Positions 1 to 8,024 are shown, counted from the first letter of the stretch. The stretch: 64,000 nucleotides of DNA from Erwinia sp. JUb26 (GCF_003751505.1 NZ_RJVB01000004.1:186001-250000); one strand, 5' to 3'. Notes: generated by a model not told the origin, from the letters alone. Program-made: numbers and translations.

Positions 1-729
1 TTCGGCATAGTGGTAAGCGGCGTTCAGGCGGCCGATATAGTCGGCGAAGGCGGCGCGTTTACCAGGGTCTTGCAGCGAAATTTCTGACGCCGCAATCGGG
101 AAATTGCCGGACAGAATATTCTCGGCGCTGGCCAACTGGGTAGCGCCGCGCAGTTCGGCGGCTTTAATCGAGTTGCCGTAGCTGGCGAAGGCGTCGATAC
201 CGCCGCTGAATAGCGCGGTGACGCCATCGGCGGTGGTAATTTCTACACGCTGAATGTCGTCCCATTTCAGACCGGCGTTTTTCAGCATCTGATACAGGAA
301 ATAATGGGCGGTGGTGGATTTAATATAGCCGACGCGTTTGCCTTTTAATTCCGCCACGCTTTTTATCGGCGAATTGGGCGGAACGATCAATTCCTGATGC
401 AGGGTGGAGCTGTTTTTAATCGCGATAATTTTGAAATTACCCTTATTTGCTGCCAGCGACGCAAATACCGGCGGAATTTCGCTGGTGACGGCGAAATCCA
501 CTTTGTTGGCCGCCATTGCTTCCAGCCCCAGCGCGCCGCCCTGGAAGGCCTGATACGTAACGCGATAGGGTGTATCGTCCAGTTTCGCCAGCTTTAACAC
601 CGCCTGTTCGACTTTCCAGCCGGTGCTGGCCACGCTCAAGGTGGTCTTGCTCAGGTCGGGGGCGGCGATGGCACTTTGTGCAGCCAACGCCAGCAAGGTA
701 AATACCCAGCCGAAAGATCTTATTCTCAT
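1..729 (-). CDS. ABC transporter substrate-binding protein, taurine/sulfonate/nitrate type (partial)
   Basis: Reverse-strand reading frame starting at the ATG at 727-729 and still open at the window edge, giving 243 residues of N-terminal sequence. It opens with a signal peptide (MRIRSFGWVFTLLALAAQSA, cleavage probably after AIA), so the product should be periplasmic. The mature part has the SsuA/TauA-like layout: a segment LKGKRVGYIKSTTAHYFL around residues 125-142, typical of NMT1-type binding proteins, and a TADGVTALFSGGIDAF segment that contacts ligand in the family. A purine-rich ribosome site (AGGAAACAGG on the reverse strand) precedes the ATG. The ligand cannot be fixed from sequence; aliphatic sulfonates, taurine or a related oxyanion are the family's usual substrates. 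The permease and ATPase genes presumably lie left of the window. Confidence 0.85.
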   Translation of the reverse strand, partial: MRIRSFGWVFTLLALAAQSAIAAPDLSKTTLSVASTGWKVEQAVLKLAKLDDTPYRVTYQAFQGGALGLEAMAANKVDFAVTSEIPPVFASLAANKGNFKIIAIKNSSTLHQELIVPPNSPIKSVAELKGKRVGYIKSTTAHYFLYQMLKNAGLKWDDIQRVEITTADGVTALFSGGIDAFASYGNSIKAAELRGATQLASAENILSGNFPIAASEISLQDPGKRAAFADYIGRLNAAYHYAE

Positions 730-1049
730 GTCCTGTTTCCTGTTGTATTGGTATTTTTAATTGATGCCACTGCAACGTTATTCGTGGTCGAGAATAAGAT
801 AATATTTGTGATATATGTACGTTTTCGTCATGCTTTTTATAGCATTGCTTATGCGGAAGTTTATTAGGTTCTCAAAATAACTAGATCAATAGAAATATCC
901 GTATATTCGAGGCGGATATTAGGGTTTTGCTGTTACAATAATTGTTGAAGCTGCTTTTAAATGTTCGCTATTCAGCTAAATATCAGGTCTAGGTTATCGT
1001 CTGCATCCCCAAAGTGAGATTACTAAATTGCGCTAACAACATTGTCAAA
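730..1049. other. intergenic, AT-rich, no gene
   Basis: About 320 bases between the start of the binding-protein gene and the left end of the mobile island. It must hold the promoter of the reverse-strand binding-protein gene. I see no convincing open reading frame, RNA gene or strong hairpin here. Base composition becomes AT-rich well before the island boundary. Confidence 0.5.
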
Positions 1050-1090
1050 GCTCAGTAGAAATGTCTAATTACTGGCTCATTAGGAATGTC
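1050..1090 (+). repeat. left terminal inverted repeat of the island
   Basis: Contains GCTCA (1050), AATGTCTA (1060) and TGGCTCATTAGGAATGTC (1073-1090). The same motifs recur inverted, in the same order and nearly the same spacing (one base difference), at 7799-7840. Repeated TGTC-type sub-sites are what one expects of transposase binding sites at an element end. Confidence 0.65.
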
Positions 1091-1131
1091 TAATAAGGAA
1101 AAATATATCTCGGTTAAACTGCTCTTACGGT

Positions 1132-1578
1132 TTAGGGAAATTGAAGCGCCTGCCACAACCGTTCGACATGATTGAACCACGGCGAGTAAACCGGCTGGTA
1201 AAACACCATGGACTTCGGGTTTGCTTTCAGCCAGCACAACGTTTCACGGCTTTTGTGGATGATTATGCTGACTCTTCTGGCTCTGACTGCGTCCTGTGCC
1301 ATCCGTTTTCGACGCGATGGTTTTGCCATGGCCTCCTGAAGAATGTCGGTTTTGAGGCGTTCTTCGGCATACATCTTTTTTAGGCGGCGGTTTTCGTCTT
1401 CCAGCTCTTTCAGACGGGTCATCATGGAGGCGTCCATACCGCCATAGCGTGAATACCATTTATAGAAACTGCCACTGCTCATGCCATGCTCGCGGCACAG
1501 TTCAGCCACCGGCGTACCGACCTCTGCCTGCTTCAGAACGGCCTTGATCTGGCTGTCGGTAAAACGTGATTTTTTCAT
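1132..1578 (-). pseudogene. chimeric transposase remnant: IS3 OrfA fused to IS630 C-terminus
   Basis: A 148-codon frame that joins two unrelated transposases. Residues 1-90 are a normal IS3-family OrfA: helix-turn-helix KKSRFTDSQIKAVLKQAE, then a leucine-zipper-like segment (LKELEDENRRLKKMYAEERL) ending in DILQEAMAK. Residues 90-103 look like the first residues of OrfB. From about residue 104 (base ~1270 downward) the frame switches to the C-terminal part of an IS630-family DDE transposase (IIHKSRETLCWLKANPK, then YSPWFNHVERLWQAL, the family's YSP-x-x-N-x-x-E-x-x-W block). The junction is in frame, so the ORF looks intact although neither transposase is complete. It is probably non-functional debris from nested IS insertion and deletion inside the island. 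Confidence 0.8.
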
Positions 1579-1716
1579 AGAGAGCTCCCCGGTTCAGATT
1601 ACGAGAAAATTGTACTTATGAACACACCGGTTTTTCGAGAGGATTACCGACTGGCGAAACGGGAAATATGAAGAAAAACCAACCGACATTACTAATTGAA
1701 GGTTGTATCTAATCTT

Positions 1717-1728
1717 GGGGGCAGGTCA
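1717..1728 (-). repeat. probable IS3-family outer end
   Basis: On the reverse strand this reads TGACCTGCCCCC, a sequence commonly found at the tip of IS3-family elements. It lies upstream of the OrfA start at 1578 with no other gene between, the right place for the left end of that IS. The partner end is missing, consistent with a truncated element. Confidence 0.45.
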
Positions 1729-2150
1729 TGGCTAAGGGCTACTGCAGGTATTCAAGCCACTTGCGGCATCCCGTTGTGTTAACAGCAAATTTACTTGATA
1801 TAGCTTACTGTTAAGAATAAATTGGTAAACAATATGAATGAATATGTCTGAAACAGTTCATTTTACAAGATAGTTAAGTGTTTATAACATTTTTATCTAA
1901 ATCGTGTTGGATTCAGAAAAAAACAAACTATAGGCTGGGCAATTACGATGGGATTCATAGGGCTGGTTAGTACACATTACTATAGTAATCTGAGCGGATC
2001 TAAATGGTTAACATATGAAATCATAACAAAATTTATGACCATGGATAAGAACATATCAATATGGAAAATTTTTAATGAAAGGTTTTAAAAAGGAAAATGT
2101 GATCTTTCTTGATCTTTACGGTTTGTTAGTTTGCCGAGGTGAAATTTTTT
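1729..2150. other. AT-rich leader of the three-gene operon
   Basis: About 420 bases between the IS3-type end and the ATPase gene. The DNA is very AT-rich and must hold the operon promoter. A TTGATA (1795-1800) with a TAAATT 17 bases later (1818-1823) is a possible sigma-70 promoter, but such matches are frequent in AT-rich DNA. A short leader reading frame lies at the downstream end and is listed separately. Confidence 0.35.
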
Positions 2151-2158
2151 ATGAGTAA
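2075..2158 (+). CDS. possible 27-codon leader ORF ahead of the ATPase gene
   Basis: ATG at 2075 opens a 27-codon frame (MKGFKKENVIFLDLYGLLVC, then RGEIFYE) that stops with TAA at 2156-2158, overlapping the ATG of the ATPase gene at 2151. Such an overlap can couple translation of a leader peptide to the next gene. The string IFLDLYGLLV resembles the first motif of HAD-superfamily phosphatases (hhhhDxxGTLh), so it might instead be the stub of a lost HAD gene. The ribosome site (GGAAAA) is weak. Expression is unproven. Confidence 0.2.
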   Translation: MKGFKKENVIFLDLYGLLVCRGEIFYE

Positions 2159-3986
2159 TTTATACATTAGTCGCGTGCAGATTGAAGGCGGATTTCTAGA
2201 TGGATTAGATGTCTCACTTAAACGTGGTTTAAATACAATAATAGGTGCACGAGGAACAGGGAAATCGACATTTATTGAACTAATTAGATATTGTTTAGAT
2301 GTAAAAGGACATACTGTTGAATCCAACAACAAGGCAATATCGCATGCTAAATCAGTGCTTAGTGATGGGCAAATAACCGTTACGATATGTGATGGAAGTG
2401 AGACTGTATCGTATACTAGAACTGGTGAGAGTGAGCCTGTACCGCCAATAAATCGTGATTTAAAAACGCCATTGATATTTTCTCAGACAGAAATTGAAAA
2501 TGTTGGGTTAACTTCTTCAGGAAGAATGAAACTTATTGACGATTTTTTATCTGGATTAGACACTATTCGACAACAAGAGTATGCTGAAGTAGCCATCGTA
2601 GAATCCTATGCATCTGAAATTCTCTCATTATCATCAAGTGTTGATGATATCGAGGAGAAATTATTGATGCTACCTAAACTCAGAGAGGAGATGGTTTTAC
2701 TTGAATTAGAAGAGAAAAAAATATCTGGTATTTCTGAAATTGCAAAAACAAAGTCAAATGATTTAAATAAGTTGAGTGAGACTTACTTTAACTTAAAAGC
2801 AAATACTGAGAAAAACCATAAAAAAATAGAAGCAATAAATTCATTTAAGGGTTATTTAAATTCTTTCTTAATTGGTAAGCAAGAAATGGAAGCATGGGTA
2901 TTAAGTGAGAACCCTAGTGACGCAGAAATATGTGATGATTTAAATTCAGTGAGTAATTATATAACATCTATAATCGCTAAATTTGATAGTCTAATGAATG
3001 ATGTATCCAATGACCTTTCCGGGTTGCAAAATAAAATGCAAGACGTAACCAAGCAAGGGCAAGTGTTGCGTTCCGACATTGATAAAATACAGGAAGGCGC
3101 CGGTGAATTAGCAAGAAAACGTCAGGCGCTTCAGCAGTCAATAATAAATTTAGAAAATGTAAAGATAAATAATTCCGAGAAGAATGTTAAGATTTTTGAT
3201 TTGAAAAGCAAAAGGGATAAATCACTTAAGACTCTTTGTGAAATAAGGAAGCAGAGGTCTGATATGCGCGTGGCTAAATGCAGCGAATTAAATCAGGCAC
3301 TAAAGCCTAAGATTAAAGTAAGTATCGAAGTTGCAAACAGATTGGATGAATATCAGCAGGTGCTTATAAATGCCTTGAAAGGTGGAGGTATTAGATATAA
3401 CGACATTGCGCCAATTATTAGTGCATCAATTCCTCCAGTGGTGTTAATTGATATATTGGAATCAAACGATTTAGATGGCTTTACTTCATTGGTTTCAATA
3501 TCTAAAGATCGAGCATTAAAAATTATCAATAGTTTAAAGCAATCCACTGATAAGATAGCTACGGTCTTGTTAGAGGATGAAATAAAGCTAGAGTTATTAG
3601 ATGGGTCTGAGTATAAAGATTTTACTTCACTCTCTACTGGTCAGCGATGCACAGTGATATTGCCCATAATTTTAGAGCACAAGGAGAGTATCTTAGTCGT
3701 CGATCAGCCAGAAGACCATATTGATAATGCATTTATTGTGGAAACTTTAATTTCCTCAATTACACGACGCGCGAAAGATGGTCAAATAATAGTTTCATCG
3801 CATAACGCCAATGTGCCAGTTTTAGGTGATGCTGAAACAGTAATTCATCTAAATTCCGATGGTACACGTGGGTATGTTATTGCGGAAGGCGGCCTTGATG
3901 ATATTAATATAGTTTGTTCAATATCAAATGTCATGGAAGGGGGAAGAGATGCTTTCAATCGTAGGGCAGAATTCTATGGTAAATGA
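2151..3986 (+). CDS. SMC/RecF-like ATPase, first gene of the candidate novel system
   Basis: Encodes 611 residues from the ATG at 2151, preceded by GAGGTG at the right distance (an in-frame GTG 12 bases upstream is less likely). Visible parts in order: Walker A GARGTGKST (32-40) in an ABC/SMC-type N-terminal half; a long charged helical and coiled-coil region (about 170-380); ABC-type signature SLSTGQR (about 493-499); Walker B ILVVDQPED with D518 and E521; and a late SSHNANVPVLGDAE segment. The C-terminal half resembles the ATPase module of the TrlF/PHP-associated family, but no PHP nuclease, TOPRIM or other effector domain is present. It should be a cytosolic DNA- or nucleoprotein-sensing or mechanical ATPase. 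It overlaps the next gene by 38 bases, so the three genes are likely translated together. The strongly AT-rich composition marks it as acquired. Family is confident; cellular role is unknown. Confidence 0.85.
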   Translation: MSNLYISRVQIEGGFLDGLDVSLKRGLNTIIGARGTGKSTFIELIRYCLDVKGHTVESNNKAISHAKSVLSDGQITVTICDGSETVSYTRTGESEPVPPINRDLKTPLIFSQTEIENVGLTSSGRMKLIDDFLSGLDTIRQQEYAEVAIVESYASEILSLSSSVDDIEEKLLMLPKLREEMVLLELEEKKISGISEIAKTKSNDLNKLSETYFNLKANTEKNHKKIEAINSFKGYLNSFLIGKQEMEAWVLSENPSDAEICDDLNSVSNYITSIIAKFDSLMNDVSNDLSGLQNKMQDVTKQGQVLRSDIDKIQEGAGELARKRQALQQSIINLENVKINNSEKNVKIFDLKSKRDKSLKTLCEIRKQRSDMRVAKCSELNQALKPKIKVSIEVANRLDEYQQVLINALKGGGIRYNDIAPIISASIPPVVLIDILESNDLDGFTSLVSISKDRALKIINSLKQSTDKIATVLLEDEIKLELLDGSEYKDFTSLSTGQRCTVILPIILEHKESILVVDQPEDHIDNAFIVETLISSITRRAKDGQIIVSSHNANVPVLGDAETVIHLNSDGTRGYVIAEGGLDDINIVCSISNVMEGGRDAFNRRAEFYGK

Positions 3987-4854
3987 TTTGGACAATGCAT
4001 TAAAAAGTTTAGTTTCTCCGGATGCTAATGAGAGGTTTTATGCAGCAAGGTATTTTATCGAAAATAACACTCCCAGTGCCCGACCTAGTTTAGAGAAACA
4101 AAGAAGTAGGGAGTTAGTGAGACATGTGCGTATGGCATTGGATAAAGCTTTACACCGTATGACTCCTGATTCGAAATGTATTCCTGAAACTGATGATTTG
4201 ACCGACAAAGCGAGAGTAAGATACTTAAAACGCGAGGCAATTGATGAGTTTTCAGGAACGATCTTACATGAGCTTTCACCTAAAATTGGATTGTTGAAAG
4301 AACATTTAGCACGTGAAGTACATGAATATGAAATCAGTCGGTCTAAAAAAGTAGTAGATAGTATTCTACGTGTGTTCGGTGCGATAGAAAGTTTAAGGTA
4401 TACTGCTAAAAAACCGGAAAGTCATGAGTTTGATTTAGCCCAGTTAATTAGAGATGTAGTTGCTGAAGAACATTGTGATAATATTTCATATATATATGAG
4501 GGTGTTCAGCCATGTATCATTAAATCTGATCCGCGCATTTTATGTCTTGCTCTTGCAAATGGCATACGAAATGCTTTGGAATCAATCAATTCATATGATC
4601 TAAGTGACAGAGATCTTACTATTTGTTGGGGTGCAACTAACGTTGACAATTGGGTAAGTATTATTGATACAGGAACAGGGTTACTAGGTTCGCCAGAGGC
4701 TGCTTTTAAAATTGGGAATACCAATAAGCCAAATCATACTGGATTTGGTATGGCAATTATCCAGCAGGCAGTCGAGAACTTAGGTGGGGATGTAACTCTT
4801 TCAAACATAGCTTCTGGTGGAGCAAAGCTAAATTTAAGGTGGGGTAATTTTTAA
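3949..4854 (+). CDS. soluble histidine-kinase-like protein (GHKL ATPase) of the candidate system
   Basis: Encodes 301 residues from the ATG at 3949, which has a strong AAGGGGGAAGAG ribosome site; the in-frame ATG at 3928 has none. Residues 10-40 look like a HEAT-type helical repeat. Next comes an H-box-like FSGTILHELSPKIG with H107 as candidate phospho-accepting histidine. The GHKL ATP-binding core follows: N-box LANGIRNALESI (N208), G1 box IIDTGTG (D240), and a TGFGMAIIQQAVENLGG G2 block. There is no transmembrane helix and no PAS, HAMP or periplasmic domain, so any signal is probably cytosolic and may arrive through the adjacent ATPase. The stop codon overlaps the start of the receiver-domain gene by one base, which points to that protein as its phosphorylation partner. 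Kinase activity is inferred from motifs. Confidence 0.85.
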   Translation: MLSIVGQNSMVNDLDNALKSLVSPDANERFYAARYFIENNTPSARPSLEKQRSRELVRHVRMALDKALHRMTPDSKCIPETDDLTDKARVRYLKREAIDEFSGTILHELSPKIGLLKEHLAREVHEYEISRSKKVVDSILRVFGAIESLRYTAKKPESHEFDLAQLIRDVVAEEHCDNISYIYEGVQPCIIKSDPRILCLALANGIRNALESINSYDLSDRDLTICWGATNVDNWVSIIDTGTGLLGSPEAAFKIGNTNKPNHTGFGMAIIQQAVENLGGDVTLSNIASGGAKLNLRWGNF

Positions 4855-6296
4855 TGTCAAACAGGACCTTTAAATTATTAATCGTTGAAGATGAAGATGA
4901 TATCGCTGAAAATATATCTAGAATATTTAAAGATGTATTTGATAATATTGAGATTACTTTAGCTACATGTCGTAATGAAGCATATGAAATATTAGATGAT
5001 AAAAGAATTTTTTTTGACTACATCACACTAGATCTGAATTTCCCAATAATAAAAAATGGATTCGAAAAAGATCCTCAGAATGGGCTAGCTGTTCTTGCGA
5101 AATGTGTTAAAAATCTCAAAGGTACACCCATTCTGATTTTGACAGGAACTAGTACAGTTGAAATGATAGGGCAATTTCTATCTTCTTCAGTTCACAAGGA
5201 TGTCTGGGGTAGTGGAGTTTCTGGCCCAACAATTGAACATTGTAGGAAAGAACATTTTGAGACACTGTCTGGTATTGTTGATAATTTAAAGAGGAAATTT
5301 GATAATATATTTGATGTGGAGTTAGATGCTGAATTTGATAGTACTGAACTTCCTGTAGAGCACGATAGATTGATAAGGATATTTAGTAAAAAACAGGGTA
5401 GTGTCATTACGAAAATAAAAGCTATAGGTGGTGGATTATCAGTATCTAAAGTCTACGGATTGGAGCTATCCAATAATCATGGCAATGTTTTTTTAAGGGT
5501 CGTTTCTAAATGTGGCCCAAGTAATAAAGTAAATGAAGATGAATCGAATTATCGTGCTTTTATATCAAGGTTATCACCTGGCGCCACTCCTAGATTGATT
5601 GATTTAATCGAACATGGAGCTGCATCCAATGGTGCTGTATTCTATGGGTTTGCTCATAGCTATGAACACTCATTTTTTAGTGCTTCAACCGCAGGAGTAA
5701 TGAATGAGCGGTTATTTAATAACACTAGAAGTATTCTTGATGTGTGGTATGAAGCTCGAGAGATGAAAACGTGCTCAATAAAAAGCATACGACAGAAAGT
5801 TTTATCTGATGATCACGCCTATGAGTTAATGAAGTTTTATAACCTTGATTCTGCAATGAATTTTGAAGATCACAATGTAAGTTGTTCTTTTTCAATCCAG
5901 CATGGAGATCTTCATGGGGAAAACATACTAATTAATATAACTGATAACTCTTCATCACTCATCGACTACGGTGACATTGGAGAAATGGTTAGTTTATTAG
6001 ATCCGATCACGCTTGAGTGCAGTTTCTTGTTTCATCCTGCTGCAACTAAGTATGATTGGCCTACTGATCAAAATTTAGAAAATTGGAGTTCGATAGAACT
6101 GTATCTATACGGATGCCCCATAGCTTCAGAAATTCGTTTTTGCAGAGACTGGCTCAATTCACGCAAACGTGGGAACAGGGAGGTAAGTGCCTGCCTATAT
6201 TCTTATGCTTTGCGTCAACTAAAATATCCAGAAACAAATAAGGGGCGTGCTTTGAAACTAATAGAAGCAGCATATCGACTTTATTCTGAATCATGA
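4854..6296 (+). CDS. receiver domain fused to an APH/choline-kinase-fold domain, probable effector
   Basis: Encodes 480 residues. Residues 1-125 form a CheY-like receiver: acidic pair E12-D13, phospho-acceptor D60 (TLDLNFP), conserved T97 (ILILTGT), and possibly K115. There is no DNA-binding output domain. Residues ~180-480 have the aminoglycoside/choline-kinase fold: an N-lobe with a glycine-rich IKAIGGGLSVSKVYG and a FLRVVSK strand, the Brenner-type catalytic loop HGDLHGEN (H350, D352, N357), and the metal-binding LIDYGD (D371). All essential motifs look intact, so the C-terminal domain is probably an active kinase or nucleotidyl-transferring enzyme acting on a small molecule, nucleotide or macromolecule. 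Phosphorylation of D60 by the neighbouring kinase-like protein presumably switches it. The target is unknown. This domain pairing is not one I recognise from a named system. Confidence 0.85.
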   Translation: MSNRTFKLLIVEDEDDIAENISRIFKDVFDNIEITLATCRNEAYEILDDKRIFFDYITLDLNFPIIKNGFEKDPQNGLAVLAKCVKNLKGTPILILTGTSTVEMIGQFLSSSVHKDVWGSGVSGPTIEHCRKEHFETLSGIVDNLKRKFDNIFDVELDAEFDSTELPVEHDRLIRIFSKKQGSVITKIKAIGGGLSVSKVYGLELSNNHGNVFLRVVSKCGPSNKVNEDESNYRAFISRLSPGATPRLIDLIEHGAASNGAVFYGFAHSYEHSFFSASTAGVMNERLFNNTRSILDVWYEAREMKTCSIKSIRQKVLSDDHAYELMKFYNLDSAMNFEDHNVSCSFSIQHGDLHGENILINITDNSSSLIDYGDIGEMVSLLDPITLECSFLFHPAATKYDWPTDQNLENWSSIELYLYGCPIASEIRFCRDWLNSRKRGNREVSACLYSYALRQLKYPETNKGRALKLIEAAYRLYSES

Positions 6297-6331
6297 TGAA
6301 GCCATTGCTTTAATTGTATATTCTGCCAAGC

Positions 6332-7733
6332 TCACCTTTTACCAAAGATGGCCTCAGAGCTCCCCTGAAGCTTTATCATAGCTTCAAGCAGGTCATCTTC
6401 GTTCAGTGAGCGCTGGGATTTGTTGATACTAGGGGCGTGCCGTCTGCGGGAAGGCTCATCACCAGAACAAGGTAACGACTGTGAGCGATTATAGTCCTGT
6501 TTTCTCTGGACCTGACGGGCAACATCCAACACATGGCCAAGTCTCTTGTTATCCACAATTGCGACGGGATCAACCTCAGAAAGCCGGTCATAGGTGGAGT
6601 AGGGCAGCAGCACGCCATTTAGTCGCAGCTCCTTATGTCCGTCAGGGTAATGCCAGACATCAATATACTTGCCGATGGCTCTTCGACTGTACTCGTTGTC
6701 CTCAATCAAATAGAGCATTTTATCGTATTGTACAGTCAGGCTTTTTGACACACGACGGGGCTCTCGCCAGGTCAATTCCGTATCCAGGTCATCGTCTAAT
6801 GCCAGCGGCCGATGTGCGTTAAAATCACGCAGGGGTGCTTTGGCAAAGCGCCAGTTATAATCAGCCATGTATTCTTCAGCAAATGCATTCGCTGCTTCTA
6901 TCGTACTGATCCCTTTAAGCCTGAGCTCCTTAACCAGCCTGTCCTGAAGTGTCAGGTGGGCACGTTCCACACGCCCCTTTGCCTGGCTCGTCTCCGCGCA
7001 TAGCGGGATAATATTTAGGCAGCGCATGGCTCGGGCAAACTGGGTTTCACCTGGACCAGTGGTAGCGTGCTTATTATTGACTCTGAATACGCTGGCTTTA
7101 TCGCTGTAGAGGATCATGGGCTTACCGTATTTCTCGATATAGCCACGGGTCGCTTCATAATAGGTAAAGGTGGACTCAGATTTCACAAACAGCAGATGCA
7201 TCAGACGACTGGTGGCATCGTCGACATAGACCAGTGCCCTGCAGGGCCGACCCCGGTTTTCAAACCAGTGATGGTCACAGCCGTCAATCTGTATCAGCTC
7301 GCCAGTACAGGGCCGCCGGTAACGGGGCTGATGAATTTTCGGTGCGCGTTGTCTTCGGGGGATCCAGAGTCCGGCTTTTATCATAAGGCGTCTGATGATT
7401 TCCTTGCTCAGGAGCAGGCCGTGAACTTCCTCCAGTTTTTCCCGGGCCAGTGTGGGGCCAAAATCGCGATATCGTTCTCGTATGATACTCAGTGCCTGGT
7501 CAGTCAGTGACGCGGGCAACAGGCGGTTGCCCGTGCGACCGCGACTCTGGTTGTTCATACCAAGCGGCCCGGACTGGCGATAACGCTTCAGCAGACGGCT
7601 GCAATGGCGTGGCGTGATGCCGAGCATGTCCGCAAGCCTGACCAGGACGCAGGTTACGTTCGATGACATCCTGAAGGATTTTGAGGCGGTTGATTTCTTT
7701 CACGGTGAACATCCCGGCGTCATGTATAGCCAT
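6332..7733 (-). pseudogene. ISNCY/IS1202-like transposase, interrupted by a one-base frameshift
   Basis: A DDE transposase of the ISNCY (IS1202) group. The natural start is the ATG at 7731-7733, behind a GAGGAG ribosome site; it reads MAIHDAGMFTVKEINRLK then IERNLRPGQA and runs off frame. The rest continues in another frame from about 7635 (ADMLGITPRHCSRLLKRYR) to the stop at 6332. Removing one base of the AA pair at 7634-7635 restores a single frame reading RPGQAADMLGITPRH. Downstream, integrase-core motifs are intact: first Asp in LIQIDGCDHHW, second Asp in ILYSDKASVF, Glu in ETSQAKGRVERAH. It lies convergent with and only 35 bases from the cargo operon. The shift could be inactivating mutation, sequencing error or programmed frameshifting; without a slippery heptamer I favour one of the first two. 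Confidence 0.8.
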
Positions 7734-7798
7734 AGAAAACTCCTCATCAGGAAAAGTGAGTCGTTGACTAGACATACAGATTTGAAAACTATAGCCTG

Positions 7799-7840
7799 GA
7801 CATTCCTAATGAGCCACAAATAGACATTAGCATTGAGCCA
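7799..7840 (-). repeat. right terminal inverted repeat of the island
   Basis: Inverted copy of the 1050-1090 motif set: GACATTCCTAATGAGCCA at 7799-7816, TAGACATT at 7821-7828 and TGAGC at 7834-7838. A further TGTCTA on the reverse strand near 7767-7775, between repeat and transposase start, may be one more binding site. Confidence 0.65.
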
Positions 7841-8024
7841 CTACAACCTTAGTGCGCATAATACTAATTATGTTAAATTAACTCTCAGAAGCAGCACCCA
7901 ACTCATCCATATCACCTCTACCCTCATAAGATGGCCTACTCTTGCCAAATTCTCCTCTTCAGGAGTTTTTTACTATCTGCGAAGATGTGACAACGCCGCC
8001 TGCATGTAAAGTGTTTAGGATTAG

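Larger units (their letters stand above)
1050..7840. mobile_element. candidate ISNCY/IS1202-type transposon carrying a three-gene cargo
   Basis: The segment is bounded by inverted copies of a compound end sequence. TGGCTCATTAGGAATGTC at 1073-1090 matches 7799-7816 on the opposite strand over 18 of 18 bases. Two outer motifs repeat in the same order: AATGTCTA at 1060-1067 and 7821-7828, and GCTCA at 1050-1054 and 7834-7838. The ISNCY-like transposase lies just inside the right end, reading inward. No second copy of the end was found between the transposase stop (6332) and the cargo gene ending at 6296. The simplest reading is one element of about 6.8 kb with passenger genes rather than a plain IS. 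A formerly composite structure that lost part of one IS copy is the alternative. No clear target duplication was found. Older IS3 and IS630 fragments sit inside the left end. Confidence 0.5.

Noticed and set aside
1684..1696. GACATTACTAATT as a third copy of the island end
   Set aside because: It matches the inner end motif in 11 of 13 bases, but the outer motifs are missing, so it is not counted as an element end.
1795..1823. TTGATA-17-TAAATT as the promoter of the three-gene operon
   Set aside because: Plausible spacing, but the match is ordinary for AT-rich DNA and lies 330 bases from the first gene; only mentioned in the leader entry.
6297..6331. Second end of the ISNCY element just after the transposase stop
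   Set aside because: The 35 bases between the cargo and transposase genes show no match to the end motifs at 1050-1090 or 7799-7840 beyond a short GCTCA.
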